From assembly GCA_946186915.1 (NCBI GenBank), contig CAMHOY010000003.1, positions 1 through 64,000 on the forward strand: a stretch of 64,000 nt of DNA, given 5' to 3'. Positions 34,144-43,215 of the stretch are shown here, one piece after another. The translations under genes and the position numbers were made by a program. Numbering within the stretch: the first letter of the stretch is position 1; every line of letters starts with the position of its first letter. Under the pieces are notes generated by a model that was not told the origin of the DNA, ran no database searches, and saw nothing but the letters and a program-made list of their open reading frames with translations. The stretch is from an uncultured Bacteroidales bacterium (GTDB taxonomy: Bacteria > Bacteroidota > Bacteroidia > Bacteroidales > Paludibacteraceae).

Positions 34144-36565
34144 GTTTCCAAAGAGGCCACGACAGTAGTATTACACTAATCAGCAGGATCAAGATCACAC
34201 AAGCGTAGCCTAATTTATCCCAAGCCAACGCTTTCGGAATAAACGTCATGGTCACTATATGCTCTCCGGCAGGGATAACTGCTGCGCGGAGCACATAGTT
34301 CACACGACCTATTTCTTTTTCTTCACCATCCACATAGAGATGCCATCCGTGCGGGTAGTATATCTCCGAGAAAACGGCCACGCGATCGTGCACCGTAGTG
34401 CTCTTGTAAGTGAGTTTGTCCGGCGTATATTCTGTCAACTCGATTTTATCGTTCTCGTTTGATAGCGGTGAGCAAGTCAGTACATCGCGGAATTTCTCAT
34501 CTGCGACAGCCGTCTTACTCAGGTCTAACGTGTTCAATGCGGCACTCTCATCGTCCGGTGTCGGCACGAAGAGCACGTCATTGACAAACCATGCATTTCC
34601 CATTGCATCAAGATTGGGATAAACCCCCTGCCGCGTAACGATATATTTTGTGTTGAGCATATTGAGAACACTCCAGTTCATCTTGGATATATGCTCGTCA
34701 ATGAGGTCTTGGTATCGGCGCAACTTCACGGCAGAGTAGCCGCCTATGGATTTGAGGCGATAACTGGTTCGCGAGTCATTGAAGGTGTTGGTGTTCAGGT
34801 TCAGTACGCGATAGTCCAAACTCTCATCTTGCAAAATCTGTTCTTCCCATGGCTGCATCTTGAAATACGCAGCGCTCTCTTTCTGCTTCACGAAGTTATC
34901 ATCGTTGAAGAAGCGCTTGTTGACGGGGACCATATCAATCAATATTAACGCTGCTAAACCAGCATACAATATTGAATCTGTGATTTGTGATTTGTGATTT
35001 GTGGTTTGTTTTTTCCACGCATACCAGAAGATGAGCGCGCATCCTAACAACACGAAGAGCAAACTACGCCAAGCATCGGCTTTCAACATTGCCGCGCGTT
35101 GGTCCAAGACGGCATCATATACCCATTGCGGCATTTGTGCTTTCCATTGCGCATCATAACTGCTGGTCATGTCGAATGAACCGGCAAAGAGTGCGGCAAA
35201 AAGGCATATACCTGCAGTGATGCCTCCGGCAATCAAGATGTTCGGGCGCAGTTTTTTCCATTCTATTTCTCCTGATACGATGCGTTGAAGCGCCATAAAG
35301 CCAAGAAGCGGCATGGTAATCTCCGCGACTACCAAGATGGACTCTACGGCGCGGAATTTATTGTACATCGGGAAATAATTGAAGAATAATTCCGTAAGCC
35401 ACATCATATTTTTCCCCCACGCGAGGAAGATGGACATTAGTGTAGCGAAAAGTAGTGCCCACTTGTATGGTCCCGGTACGATGAGTAAGCCGAGCAAGAA
35501 CAAGAAACATACAATAGCTCCGACATATACAGCTCCGCTGGTAAACGCCTTCTCCCCATGATAGGTAGGCGCATGTTCGCAGAATTGCTCTGCCTCGCGT
35601 TTCGGGACACCTTGCTTGCGTAGGGCTTTGCATAGTTCGGAGTCTTTTCCGACATTGTATCCGCTGGCTCCGCCTTCCCAGTTCGGGATAAGGAGTGTCA
35701 TCGTCTCCCCTTTGCCATAACTCCAATCGGTAGCATATTTGATATCGAGGCCTTCAGCCGGTTTATCCTGCGCCTGTTGGGTTAGTTCACTATGTCCACC
35801 TCGCATGGTCTCTTTCAGATACTCGTTGTTGAGCTTCAAATAGCAAACTTTAGATCCTGCTATCAGCAATAAACATCCGAGGCATATCGCCAAACAGATT
35901 CCCATATTCTTCCATTCTTTCTCCCGAATGACCTGATATAATTCGGCAATAAGCATCACGCTGATAAGCATGGCTATGTAATACGTCATTTGGGGGTGCA
36001 ATGTGATACTGGTGATACCGAAAAGGAGCATGATGGGAATACCAATCCAGTATTTCTGTTTGAAAACCATATGCATACCTCCCAATATTGCGGGTAAAAA
36101 GCCCAGCGCAATCGCTTTGGTGACGTGTCCCGCAGGGATGATGAGGAAGAAATAAGTACTCATGCCCATCCCGAGTGCCCCGGCGATGCTCAGCCATGGA
36201 TTAACACCGAAACACAGCAGTAGAATGTAAAAGCCCAGGAAATACCCGAAGATGATCCCCATGGTTTCTCCTAATCCCAAATGCAATACATCGCGAATCC
36301 ATCCATGAGCTATCTTATGTGAAGGAATATGTGCATCAATCTGATAAGCCGGCATCCCGCTGAACATGGAGCCGGTCCACCAACTATATTCTCCCGTTGC
36401 CTTGGTGTACTCTTGTGTCTGATGAGCGGCTCCCAACCAGTTGAAGGTGTCTCCTGCATAGACTACTTTGCCTTCTAACATCGGCGAGCAATAGAGTACC
36501 GCAAAGCCGATAAAGACTACTAAGGCCACCAAATACGGGGCGAATTTCTTCCAATCAATTTTCAT
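34112..36565 (-). CDS. YfhO-family multipass membrane protein
   Basis: An 817-residue protein with roughly twelve hydrophobic segments in the first two-thirds and an extracytoplasmic C-terminal domain containing YYPHGWHLYVDGEEKEIGRV, the usual mark of the YfhO/GT-C-like family; the function in Bacteroidota is not established, though a lipid-linked glycan modification role is known in Gram-positives. Residues about 518-528 (TTNHKSQIT) come from four 7-bp units (34981-35008) and lie in a loop between two membrane segments. Last gene of the 20-kb minus run. Confidence 0.85.
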   Translation of the reverse strand: MKIDWKKFAPYLVALVVFIGFAVLYCSPMLEGKVVYAGDTFNWLGAAHQTQEYTKATGEYSWWTGSMFSGMPAYQIDAHIPSHKIAHGWIRDVLHLGLGETMGIIFGYFLGFYILLLCFGVNPWLSIAGALGMGMSTYFFLIIPAGHVTKAIALGFLPAILGGMHMVFKQKYWIGIPIMLLFGITSITLHPQMTYYIAMLISVMLIAELYQVIREKEWKNMGICLAICLGCLLLIAGSKVCYLKLNNEYLKETMRGGHSELTQQAQDKPAEGLDIKYATDWSYGKGETMTLLIPNWEGGASGYNVGKDSELCKALRKQGVPKREAEQFCEHAPTYHGEKAFTSGAVYVGAIVCFLFLLGLLIVPGPYKWALLFATLMSIFLAWGKNMMWLTELFFNYFPMYNKFRAVESILVVAEITMPLLGFMALQRIVSGEIEWKKLRPNILIAGGITAGICLFAALFAGSFDMTSSYDAQWKAQMPQWVYDAVLDQRAAMLKADAWRSLLFVLLGCALIFWYAWKKQTTNHKSQITDSILYAGLAALILIDMVPVNKRFFNDDNFVKQKESAAYFKMQPWEEQILQDESLDYRVLNLNTNTFNDSRTSYRLKSIGGYSAVKLRRYQDLIDEHISKMNWSVLNMLNTKYIVTRQGVYPNLDAMGNAWFVNDVLFVPTPDDESAALNTLDLSKTAVADEKFRDVLTCSPLSNENDKIELTEYTPDKLTYKSTTVHDRVAVFSEIYYPHGWHLYVDGEEKEIGRVNYVLRAAVIPAGEHIVTMTFIPKALAWDKLGYACVILILLISVILLSWPLWKPKKSSPKPAQ
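34981..35008. repeat. Four 7-bp units TGATTTG inside the yfhO gene
   Basis: TGATTTG three times and TGGTTTG, read in reverse as TTNHKSQIT. Located in a loop between predicted membrane helices. Confidence 0.8.
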
Positions 36566-36577
36566 ATGTATTGTATA

Positions 36578-37438
36578 TCAATTAATTCCTAAAAAACGGT
36601 AAAACGGCAACATCCTCTTGAGGATTAAACCACCACAAGTACATATTGTCACAACGAGTACACTGGTGCAAATCGGCATGAGGATAAGCAGCCATAAGGG
36701 AGCTGTAGTTCCCGAAAAACCAACCAATAAATAGAATGGCGTAATAAACACCATGTGCATCAAATAGGTCATGTAACTACAATCGCTCACAGCGCGAAGG
36801 ACCGTGTTCGGTTTAGCTGTCCATCGTCCTCCCCATTCTCTGTAGAGCAGATATCCGAGTATATAAAAGCCTATGAAATATGTGAGTCGAGAGGTGTATT
36901 CCAGTAAATAGAACGAGGGATACAAACGTCTTATGAGGACATAGCAAAGCCAAACGATACAGATGCCAATCAGTTCTTTGCGACTGCATGCTTGTAATGT
37001 CCGTTGTATGAAAGGTGTTATGGCATAGAGTGCGACGATCAGTCCGATAAACCAATAGGCTTCGTTGATACGATTGGTGAGCATGAACGGGATGTAATAT
37101 AGTGCGCCGTCACGTAGCGAATGAATGTCCGGATATTTGCCCGCCAGGCATGACAGCATATAAACGACTGCGCTCCAAATCAAGAAAGGAATAAGGATAC
37201 GCATGTAGCGCTGCTTGTAGAAATCGCATAAAGGACGGACAGGCGCGGATAGTTGCAGCGCGCCGGAGATCATAACAAACAATGGAACTCCACAGCGATA
37301 GAAGAGTGCGTAAACAAAACTCAAAACAGGATATGTATCCGTATCAATATGCGCCAATGACCAAGTATGTACCGTGACAACCATAAGGATCGCCAATGCC
37401 CGGAGTATATCTAATAATACATAGCGTTCTTTGGACAT
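36578..37438 (-). CDS. Acyltransferase 3 family membrane protein
   Basis: A 286-residue multipass protein. N-terminal YVLLDILRALAILMVVTVHTWS carries the histidine-containing first helix of acyltransferase-3 enzymes (e.g. OafA-like), and FVMISGALQL follows as the R/G-x-GFFLISG counterpart. It is shorter than the usual 330-380 residues. Probably O-acetylates a surface sugar. Located between a YfhO-type protein and a MerR regulator, separated from the latter by one base. Confidence 0.8.
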   Translation of the reverse strand: MSKERYVLLDILRALAILMVVTVHTWSLAHIDTDTYPVLSFVYALFYRCGVPLFVMISGALQLSAPVRPLCDFYKQRYMRILIPFLIWSAVVYMLSCLAGKYPDIHSLRDGALYYIPFMLTNRINEAYWFIGLIVALYAITPFIQRTLQACSRKELIGICIVWLCYVLIRRLYPSFYLLEYTSRLTYFIGFYILGYLLYREWGGRWTAKPNTVLRAVSDCSYMTYLMHMVFITPFYLLVGFSGTTAPLWLLILMPICTSVLVVTICTCGGLILKRMLPFYRFLGIN

Positions 37439-37439
37439 A

Positions 37440-37769
37440 TCATTTGATCATTTTACGTATTTCACATAATTCCTCTTTGACGCGCAGTAAAATCTCCAAT
37501 GCCGCTTGGCGTTCATCGGATTTCTTATTGTTGCCTTTGAGTTCTTTGCGGATGGCTTCAATGCGCGTGATTTTCAGTTCATCGCGGATGTATTTGATGC
37601 GTTTGATAAGTTTTTGATCTGCCCGTGTGTAATACCGGTTTCCGTGTCCGTCTTTACGCGGATGGAGTTCATCAAATTGCTTCTCCCAATAACGCAACGT
37701 GGAGGCAGGTACACCGGTCTCCGTCTCTGTCTCACGCAGCGAATAATATATTTTCTCTGTCTCAGCCAT
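37440..37769 (-). CDS. MerR-family transcriptional regulator
   Basis: A 109-residue protein: KIYYSLRETETETGVPASTLRYWEKQF is the MerR winged HTH, followed by a short helical dimerisation tail (ELKITRIEAIRKEL). No ligand or cysteine sensor domain is present. Common in Bacteroidota next to peptidoglycan enzymes; overlaps the upstream transglycosylase by one base. Target unknown. Confidence 0.85.
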   Translation of the reverse strand: MAETEKIYYSLRETETETGVPASTLRYWEKQFDELHPRKDGHGNRYYTRADQKLIKRIKYIRDELKITRIEAIRKELKGNNKKSDERQAALEILLRVKEELCEIRKMIK

Positions 37770-39142
37770 TACCTGCAGATTTTCAATTTGTTGCCTTCCC
37801 GAATATTGTCACTCTTCAGGTTATTCCATTGCTTGAGTTGTTTGACCGTACAGTGGAACCGTTTAGCGATGGCGCCTAACGTATCGCCTCGTTTGATCTT
37901 ATAATAGGTGACTCCGTTCACGCGGTACGCTCCGTTGATAGAGGTTACTTTGGCCATGTCTATCTCTGCGCGGCGATTATTGATGAGGCTATCAGCTTTG
38001 TAGGCAATGATAGAGTCCTGCTGGTCAATGAAGAGTCCCATTTTATCGGACGGCAGGCAGAGCGAGTAGGCTTTGCCTCCCGGAAGAATGTCGCGCGAGT
38101 ACTGCGGGTTAAGCCGGCGCAATTCGTCCATACTGATGTAGAGGTTTTCGCTTACTTGCTGCAGGTGAAGACGTTGCGTAGTACAGATAGTGTCGGTGAT
38201 CATCGATTTGTTCTCTATCGGTGCTTTGCAGATACCGTGTTCCTGACCATAGTTCATGGCGTAGTTGGCAGCGATGAAGATAGGGACGTAGTTGCGCGTC
38301 TCCAGCGGAAGGAACGGATAGATAGACCAGAAGTCGCGTTTTCCTCCGGCACGGCGGATGGCTTTATTGACATTTCCGCTGCCGCAGTTGTAAGCCGCGA
38401 TGACGAGGTTCCAGTCTTTATACACACTATACATGCTTTTGAGAAAACGGCAGGCGGCGTCGGTTGCTTTGAGTACATCCATACGTTCGTCCACGAGGGA
38501 GTTGATCTCCAACCCGAATAACTTACCCGTCGCCGGCATGAACTGCCATAGACCGGCTGCGCCGGCATGCGAGCGAGCCATGGGGTTGAGGGCGGACTCG
38601 ATGATAGGAACGCAGCGCAGTTCGTAAGGCAGATTATAGCGCGCGAGGGCTTCCTCGAAGATTGGGAAGTAATACTCACTCATGCGCATGAGGCGCGCAA
38701 CCTGCTTGGGGTTGTTCCGAACGTAGCGCAAGATGAATGCCCGTACCCGTTCATTGTATGGCAACTCGATGACGCAAGGCAAAGCTTGCAGACGTGCCTT
38801 ATAGACGGAGTCCGGCAGCGTGACGGTGTCATGTATGGAAACACAATCGGTGGTGTCAAGCCAGCGAAGATTCCACTCTAATGAACGCATCTCGATATCC
38901 GACAGCGCACTATCGCTCCATGAGAGGTAAAAAGGAGGGATAGGTTCCACGATAACTTCCTCGGGCATGATACTATCGGCAGGTACACTGTCTGCTACTT
39001 GCATAGGAACCAACTCCAGCGACTCGACATCAGTGGAGTCGTTGACAAGAGTGTCTTGAGGAACAATAGGAGTAGGTGTCTCTTCCGCACGCAAAGAGGG
39101 CATGCAGGTCACGAGGATAAATATAAGAAGAATCTTTTTCAA
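37769..39142 (-). CDS. Membrane-bound lytic transglycosylase D-like, with C-terminal LysM
   Basis: A 457-residue exported protein (signal peptide 1-19, ending LRA). Lytic transglycosylase (SLT) domain roughly 170-320: LPYELRCVPIIESALNPMARS holds the catalytic glutamate (PIIES), AAGLWQFMPATGKLFGL and AAYNCGSGNVNKAI follow. A single LysM at about 410-457 (TYYKIKRGDTLGAIAKRF) binds glycan strands. Cleaves peptidoglycan between MurNAc and GlcNAc. Overlaps DUF5683 by ATGA, indicating one unit with parAB. Confidence 0.92.
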   Translation of the reverse strand: MKKILLIFILVTCMPSLRAEETPTPIVPQDTLVNDSTDVESLELVPMQVADSVPADSIMPEEVIVEPIPPFYLSWSDSALSDIEMRSLEWNLRWLDTTDCVSIHDTVTLPDSVYKARLQALPCVIELPYNERVRAFILRYVRNNPKQVARLMRMSEYYFPIFEEALARYNLPYELRCVPIIESALNPMARSHAGAAGLWQFMPATGKLFGLEINSLVDERMDVLKATDAACRFLKSMYSVYKDWNLVIAAYNCGSGNVNKAIRRAGGKRDFWSIYPFLPLETRNYVPIFIAANYAMNYGQEHGICKAPIENKSMITDTICTTQRLHLQQVSENLYISMDELRRLNPQYSRDILPGGKAYSLCLPSDKMGLFIDQQDSIIAYKADSLINNRRAEIDMAKVTSINGAYRVNGVTYYKIKRGDTLGAIAKRFHCTVKQLKQWNNLKSDNIREGNKLKICR

Positions 39143-39732
39143 AACTGTATAGCTAATTTTAATTCAGCGCTTTGTTGGTGCTGATAGTCATAATAAATTT
39201 GGGGTTCTATATTGAGGGACAAGTCAGGCGAAATGTCATAGTCAAAGAGTTGTGCGTCCACATAAGCATCAATGAGTGACAGCGCATATACAACCACGAC
39301 AGCGAGGATGGAATAATCGCGGTATCGCCGGAATGTCTGGTGCTGGTTGTCGAGCGTTTTCACCCAAGTACTTGCTCCTCCTACGCGCTGCAGGTCGTAG
39401 CCGTTGGGTAGGACGGCGATGTAACTCTTTGCAGGGTCTTCGGTTACCGTGCCTGCCTGAATATCGTTATAGAGGTCGAGGTATGCCGTCCTGTAATTGG
39501 AATAGCGGTTCTGAGTCCAGCTGATAGCATATCCGCAGCCCATGAAAGCGCCGTACACGATAGGTAGTTTCCAGTAGGATTTGTTGTAAATCTGTCCTGC
39601 ACCAGGGCAGATGACACCTAACCAGACAGCCTTGATGGCATCGGGTTTCTTGTAAAAGGTGCTGTCCGCCTGTTGTTGGGCTTGCGCCCATAGCGGGAGT
39701 ACCACTAGTACTATGTAGAGCCAGCGTTTCAA
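39139..39732 (-). CDS. DUF5683 family exported protein
   Basis: A 197-residue protein with a signal peptide (cleavage after AQA) followed by the DUF5683 sequence AVWLGVICPGAGQIYNKSYW and two hydrophobic stretches (WKLPIVYGAFMGCGYAI and DYSILAVVVVYALSLIDAY). The role is unknown; it recurs next to parAB and MltD-like genes in Bacteroidota. Overlaps both neighbours by ATGA-type junctions. Confidence 0.85.
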   Translation of the reverse strand: MKRWLYIVLVVLPLWAQAQQQADSTFYKKPDAIKAVWLGVICPGAGQIYNKSYWKLPIVYGAFMGCGYAISWTQNRYSNYRTAYLDLYNDIQAGTVTEDPAKSYIAVLPNGYDLQRVGGASTWVKTLDNQHQTFRRYRDYSILAVVVVYALSLIDAYVDAQLFDYDISPDLSLNIEPQIYYDYQHQQSAELKLAIQF

Positions 39733-40556
39733 TGGATTCTCGCAAGGATTTGCTCTAATTCTTCCGGTGTAGAGAAAGAGATAGTGATCTTTCCTGCCTG
39801 CACTTTCACTTTCCGGCCGAGTCTCTCGGTCAGTTCGTTTTGTATCTGCTCATAGGGATTGATGACTTTCTTCTCCGGTTTCTTCTCGTTCTTGCTTTCT
39901 TGCGCAAGAGCCTCCACCTGACGTACCGAGAGTCCTTCACGCAAGATACGCTGGTAGAGGGCTAACTGGCGTTCTGCTGAAGGTGTACCGAGGATAGCAC
40001 GGGCATGGCCCATGTCGATTTTTCGCTCTTTGATACCGACTTGTATCTCAGCTGGCAGTTTCAGCAGACGGAGATAGTTGGCGACCGTAGCGCGTTTCTT
40101 TCCCACGCGTTCGGACATACGCTCCTGGGTGAGGTTATAGTCATCCATGAGGCGCTGGTATGCCAAGGCAATCTCGATGGCATCCAAGTCTTCGCGTTGG
40201 ATATTCTCGATGAGAGCCCACTCCATGACCTGCTCGTCTTTGGCGGTACGGATATACGCGGGAATACGTTCCAATCCCGCCATCTTACTGGCGCGGAAAC
40301 GACGTTCACCGGCGATGATCATATAGGTGTCATCTCCATTGTCACGCAGCGTGATAGGCGAGATGACACCGTGCTCACGGATAGAGTCCGCTAATTCTTG
40401 CAGTGCCTCTTCATCAAATGTGCGGCGCGGCTGATCAGGGTTCGCTATAATCTTTGTCAGTTCGATTTCCGAGATAGAACTGCCGCCGTTGGTATCTACA
40501 TGCGAGGTGTCGATGAGCGCATCGAGTCCTCGTCCGAGTCCTGTCATTTTTTTCAT
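39729..40556 (-). CDS. parB: Chromosome partitioning protein ParB
   Basis: A 275-residue ParB: N-terminal CTPase/sulfiredoxin-like domain (IANPDQPRRTFDEEALQELADSI, then IAGERRFRASKMAG as the GERRxRA box), HTH at about 150-175 (LTQERMSERVGKKRATVANY) for parS, and a C-terminal dimerisation domain (LGRKVKVQAGKITISF). Start overlaps the parA stop. No parS-like palindrome was seen nearby. Confidence 0.95.
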   Translation of the reverse strand: MKKMTGLGRGLDALIDTSHVDTNGGSSISEIELTKIIANPDQPRRTFDEEALQELADSIREHGVISPITLRDNGDDTYMIIAGERRFRASKMAGLERIPAYIRTAKDEQVMEWALIENIQREDLDAIEIALAYQRLMDDYNLTQERMSERVGKKRATVANYLRLLKLPAEIQVGIKERKIDMGHARAILGTPSAERQLALYQRILREGLSVRQVEALAQESKNEKKPEKKVINPYEQIQNELTERLGRKVKVQAGKITISFSTPEELEQILARIH

Positions 40557-41320
40557 AAAGCTTGTCGGTTAATTAGTTCTTTTGCCAAGGAGTTGTAGTT
40601 CTGCGCCCCTTTGGATGTCGGGTCATAGTCGAGAACGGACACGCCGTGCGAGGGCGCCTCGCTGAGTCGCACGTTTCGCGCAATGACGGTGTTGAACACG
40701 AGGTCGCCGAAGTGGCGCTTCACCTCTTCGTACACCTGATTGCTGAGACGCAGACGATTATCGAACATCGTCAGCAGGAATCCTTCGATCTTTAAAGCAG
40801 GGTTGAGTTTCGACTTGATGATCTTGATGGTGTTCAGTAATTTTGCGATACCTTCGAGCGCAAAGAACTCACATTGTACAGGGATGATGACGCTGTCACT
40901 GGCAGTTAGCGCGTTGACGGTGATCAAGCCGAGGGACGGACTGCAGTCAATGAGGATGTAGTCATAGTTATCCTTGATCTGATCAATGACGCGTTTGAGA
41001 AGTGTCTCGCGATGCTCGATATTCAGCATCTCAATTTCTGCTCCAACCAGGTCTATGTGACTGGGAATGAGCCATAGGTTCTTGGTGTTGGTCTCTACTA
41101 TGGCTGTGTGCGGATCAATGCCGTTCACCAGGCATTCGTAGATGGTGTTATCCAGTTCGCGTATCTCGATACCCAGTCCCGACGAGGTGTTTGCCTGCGG
41201 ATCGGCATCGATAAGCAGCACGCGTTTGCCTTGATACGCCAAGGCGGCTGCCAAGTTAATAGAGGTGGTCGTTTTACCGACGCCTCCTTTTTGGTTAGCT
41301 AATGAAATGATTTTACTCAT
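40553..41320 (-). CDS. parA: Chromosome partitioning ATPase ParA/Soj
   Basis: A 255-residue deviant Walker ATPase: SLANQKGGVGKTTTSINLA (both lysines), DADPQANTSSGLG, and DYILIDCSPSLG. Full length with no N-terminal HTH, so a chromosomal Soj-type rather than plasmid ParA. Overlaps the glycosyltransferase gene by 8 bp and parB by ATGA. Regulates ParB-bound origin movement. Confidence 0.96.
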   Translation of the reverse strand: MSKIISLANQKGGVGKTTTSINLAAALAYQGKRVLLIDADPQANTSSGLGIEIRELDNTIYECLVNGIDPHTAIVETNTKNLWLIPSHIDLVGAEIEMLNIEHRETLLKRVIDQIKDNYDYILIDCSPSLGLITVNALTASDSVIIPVQCEFFALEGIAKLLNTIKIIKSKLNPALKIEGFLLTMFDNRLRLSNQVYEEVKRHFGDLVFNTVIARNVRLSEAPSHGVSVLDYDPTSKGAQNYNSLAKELINRQAL

Positions 41321-42308
41321 ATAGTTGTTGTATTATTGTTTCTGCTTCGATCTGCCGACAGGCGTAGTTGCCGTATCGGCAATGATTGGTTCTGTGGCAC
41401 GTACAGGGACGGCATCGGAGGTCGTTGCGTTGGATGATATCTTCGCTGCGTTGTTTCCACCCGGCGAAGCCTATCAGGGGGTGAGTAGCACACCATACAC
41501 TGATGGCCCGTAGGCCCACGAGACTCGATAGATGTTGGTTGGCACTGTCCATACAAATCATCGCATCGAGTTGCCGCATCAGTTCCAGTTCTTCTTCCAG
41601 TTTCAATTGTCCGGCGACACTCTCTGTGTGCGGGAAGACGGATGCCCACTGTCGTAACATTTCGCATTCGACAGCGCCTGCTCCGAAGAGGAACACCCGC
41701 GTGTCGGGGGCTTGTGTCAAACGCTCAATGATCTCTTTCGTCACGCGGTAGGGCAGCATGTTCGAACGCGACTTGGCGAATGGTGCCAACCCTATCCAGC
41801 GTCCTTTTTTCGTTCCGAACCGTTCTTGGATGGTCTGCGCCGCGGTGCGGTTGAGCTTGATGGCTTCAAAGTCCCTGTCTGTCTCCAAGCCTGCCCGCCG
41901 GAAAGTATCTTCGTAGCGATCGAACTCCGACGGCAGGTCTCTGCTTCCTATACCCCACAGGGTGATGAGGTGTTTGCGAAAACGGCCGTAATGTATGCGG
42001 GTGACCTTCTTTCCGCTGAAAAGCATAAAGAGGTCGAAGACCCGTGTGCGGAGTACATCCTGCAGGTCGATTACCGCATCGGCTTCGTGCCGCAGATGTT
42101 TCCATAAGCGCCAAACACCGCGCCAATTGAGATGATTATCCACTTCCCAAAACACCACGTTGGGCATGGAAGCGAACATCGCCCCGAGTTTCTTCTTGCT
42201 TGCTACGATGAACCGATCATTCGGATAGCGACGGCTGAGTGAAGCGATCACGGGCACCGTCATCGCCACATTACCTAAAGTCGCCAACCGGATAATCAGA
42301 TACGTCAT
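41313..42308 (-). CDS. Glycosyltransferase family 9 (heptosyltransferase-like)
   Basis: A 331-residue GT-B enzyme of the ADP-heptose:LPS heptosyltransferase family: MTYLIIRLATLGNVAMTVPV, then LYHGRFRKH, VIDLQDVLRTRV, GLAPFAKSRSNMLP (the nucleotide loop) and ICMDSANQHLSSLVGLRAISVW. Probably attaches a heptose or related sugar to the lipid A core. Its start sits one base after a 28-bp array that exactly spans the gap from the upstream DUF4861 gene. Confidence 0.9.
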   Translation of the reverse strand: MTYLIIRLATLGNVAMTVPVIASLSRRYPNDRFIVASKKKLGAMFASMPNVVFWEVDNHLNWRGVWRLWKHLRHEADAVIDLQDVLRTRVFDLFMLFSGKKVTRIHYGRFRKHLITLWGIGSRDLPSEFDRYEDTFRRAGLETDRDFEAIKLNRTAAQTIQERFGTKKGRWIGLAPFAKSRSNMLPYRVTKEIIERLTQAPDTRVFLFGAGAVECEMLRQWASVFPHTESVAGQLKLEEELELMRQLDAMICMDSANQHLSSLVGLRAISVWCATHPLIGFAGWKQRSEDIIQRNDLRCRPCTCHRTNHCRYGNYACRQIEAETIIQQLYE

Positions 42309-42336
42309 ACATCTTACACTTTACACCTTACATTTT
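42309..42336. repeat. Four 7-bp units ACAYYTT exactly filling a gene gap
   Basis: ACATCTT, ACACTTT, ACACCTT, ACATTTT. These 28 bases are precisely the space between the start of the GT9 gene (42308) and the stop of the DUF4861 gene (42337). Confidence 0.85.
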
Positions 42337-43176
42337 TTACTCTTTCCATTCGCTCCATGTGGCCCCGAAAAAGTACGTCAGTGTGTCGCCGAGTTGGTAC
42401 TCTCTGACCGCTATCAGGTTGCCGTCCTGTATGTCCGTGACGGTCGCACCCGGGGTGCGGACAGTAAGGAATATACGTCCCTGCGAGGTGGAGCCGTTGT
42501 AATCATAGTTCATCTTCGCGGCTGTCTTGTCACTCAGAGCATCTTCTTCGTAATAGACGGTTCCCAAATCTTCATACACCTCGAAATGGTCGATGGTGTC
42601 ATGCATGTATATGCCTCCTCCGACGAGCAGTTCTCCGTCATAGTCACCGGTGAGCACAACTTCTGCGCGGTTCATCGGCTCTCCTGCCTCGGAGGTGATC
42701 GTAATGGACTGTTGCAGGATATGTCCTGCCACCAACAGACTATCGTATTCCAATCGGAAGACAAAGCGTTCGGGAGTCTGCTCGAGAATCGTCCAACGGT
42801 CGTATGGCCCTCCAATGTAAGTGGTATCATTGGCTATCACAATGAGTCCTCCGGCTCCGCAGGTATGACCTACTTTATAACAGTCGAGTCCTTTACCGTA
42901 GTTGATATGATACGGTAGATTGAGGACGTGCTCGCGGTAGTAGAAACTGTCAACGATGAGTTCCGGCGAAGCCTTCAACCATAGATCGACACCGTTGGAC
43001 GGGTTCTCAGGACGCAACGCAGGACCGTACATGCGAAAGGCTGCGTACTCGTTCTCCCACGCAAAATCGTCCTTTCTTTCCGGCACATAGCGCCCATACA
43101 CTTTCGGCTGCACCGTCTCTTTCTGACACGAAGCCAGCGTGAGTGCCATCAATGCAAAAAATAATATCTTTTTCAT
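42337..43176 (-). CDS. DUF4861-family lipoprotein, linked to uronate degradation
   Basis: A 279-residue lipoprotein (MKKILFFALMALTLASCQ, lipobox LASC). DUF4861 features: YGRYVPERKDDFAWENEYAAFRMYGPAL and GLDCYKVGHTCGAGG, seen in polysaccharide degradation loci, often pectin. A glycoside-degrading or binding role is likely but unproven. The neighbours kduD and kduI handle unsaturated uronic acids, which fits. Confidence 0.82.
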   Translation of the reverse strand: MKKILFFALMALTLASCQKETVQPKVYGRYVPERKDDFAWENEYAAFRMYGPALRPENPSNGVDLWLKASPELIVDSFYYREHVLNLPYHINYGKGLDCYKVGHTCGAGGLIVIANDTTYIGGPYDRWTILEQTPERFVFRLEYDSLLVAGHILQQSITITSEAGEPMNRAEVVLTGDYDGELLVGGGIYMHDTIDHFEVYEDLGTVYYEEDALSDKTAAKMNYDYNGSTSQGRIFLTVRTPGATVTDIQDGNLIAVREYQLGDTLTYFFGATWSEWKE

Positions 43177-43183
43177 CCTATTT

Positions 43184-43215
43184 CGTAATAACGTAATACC
43201 GTAATAACGTGATTA
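43184..43215. repeat. Four 8-bp units CGTAATAA between DUF4861 and kduD
   Basis: CGTAATAA, CGTAATAC, CGTAATAA, CGTGATTA. It contains the kduD stop codon (43213-43215) and belongs to the same family as the three arrays in the RND operon. Confidence 0.85.

Noticed and set aside
39729..41320. parS site near parAB
   Set aside because: I looked for a TGTTTCACGTGAAACA-like palindrome and found no convincing copy in the window.
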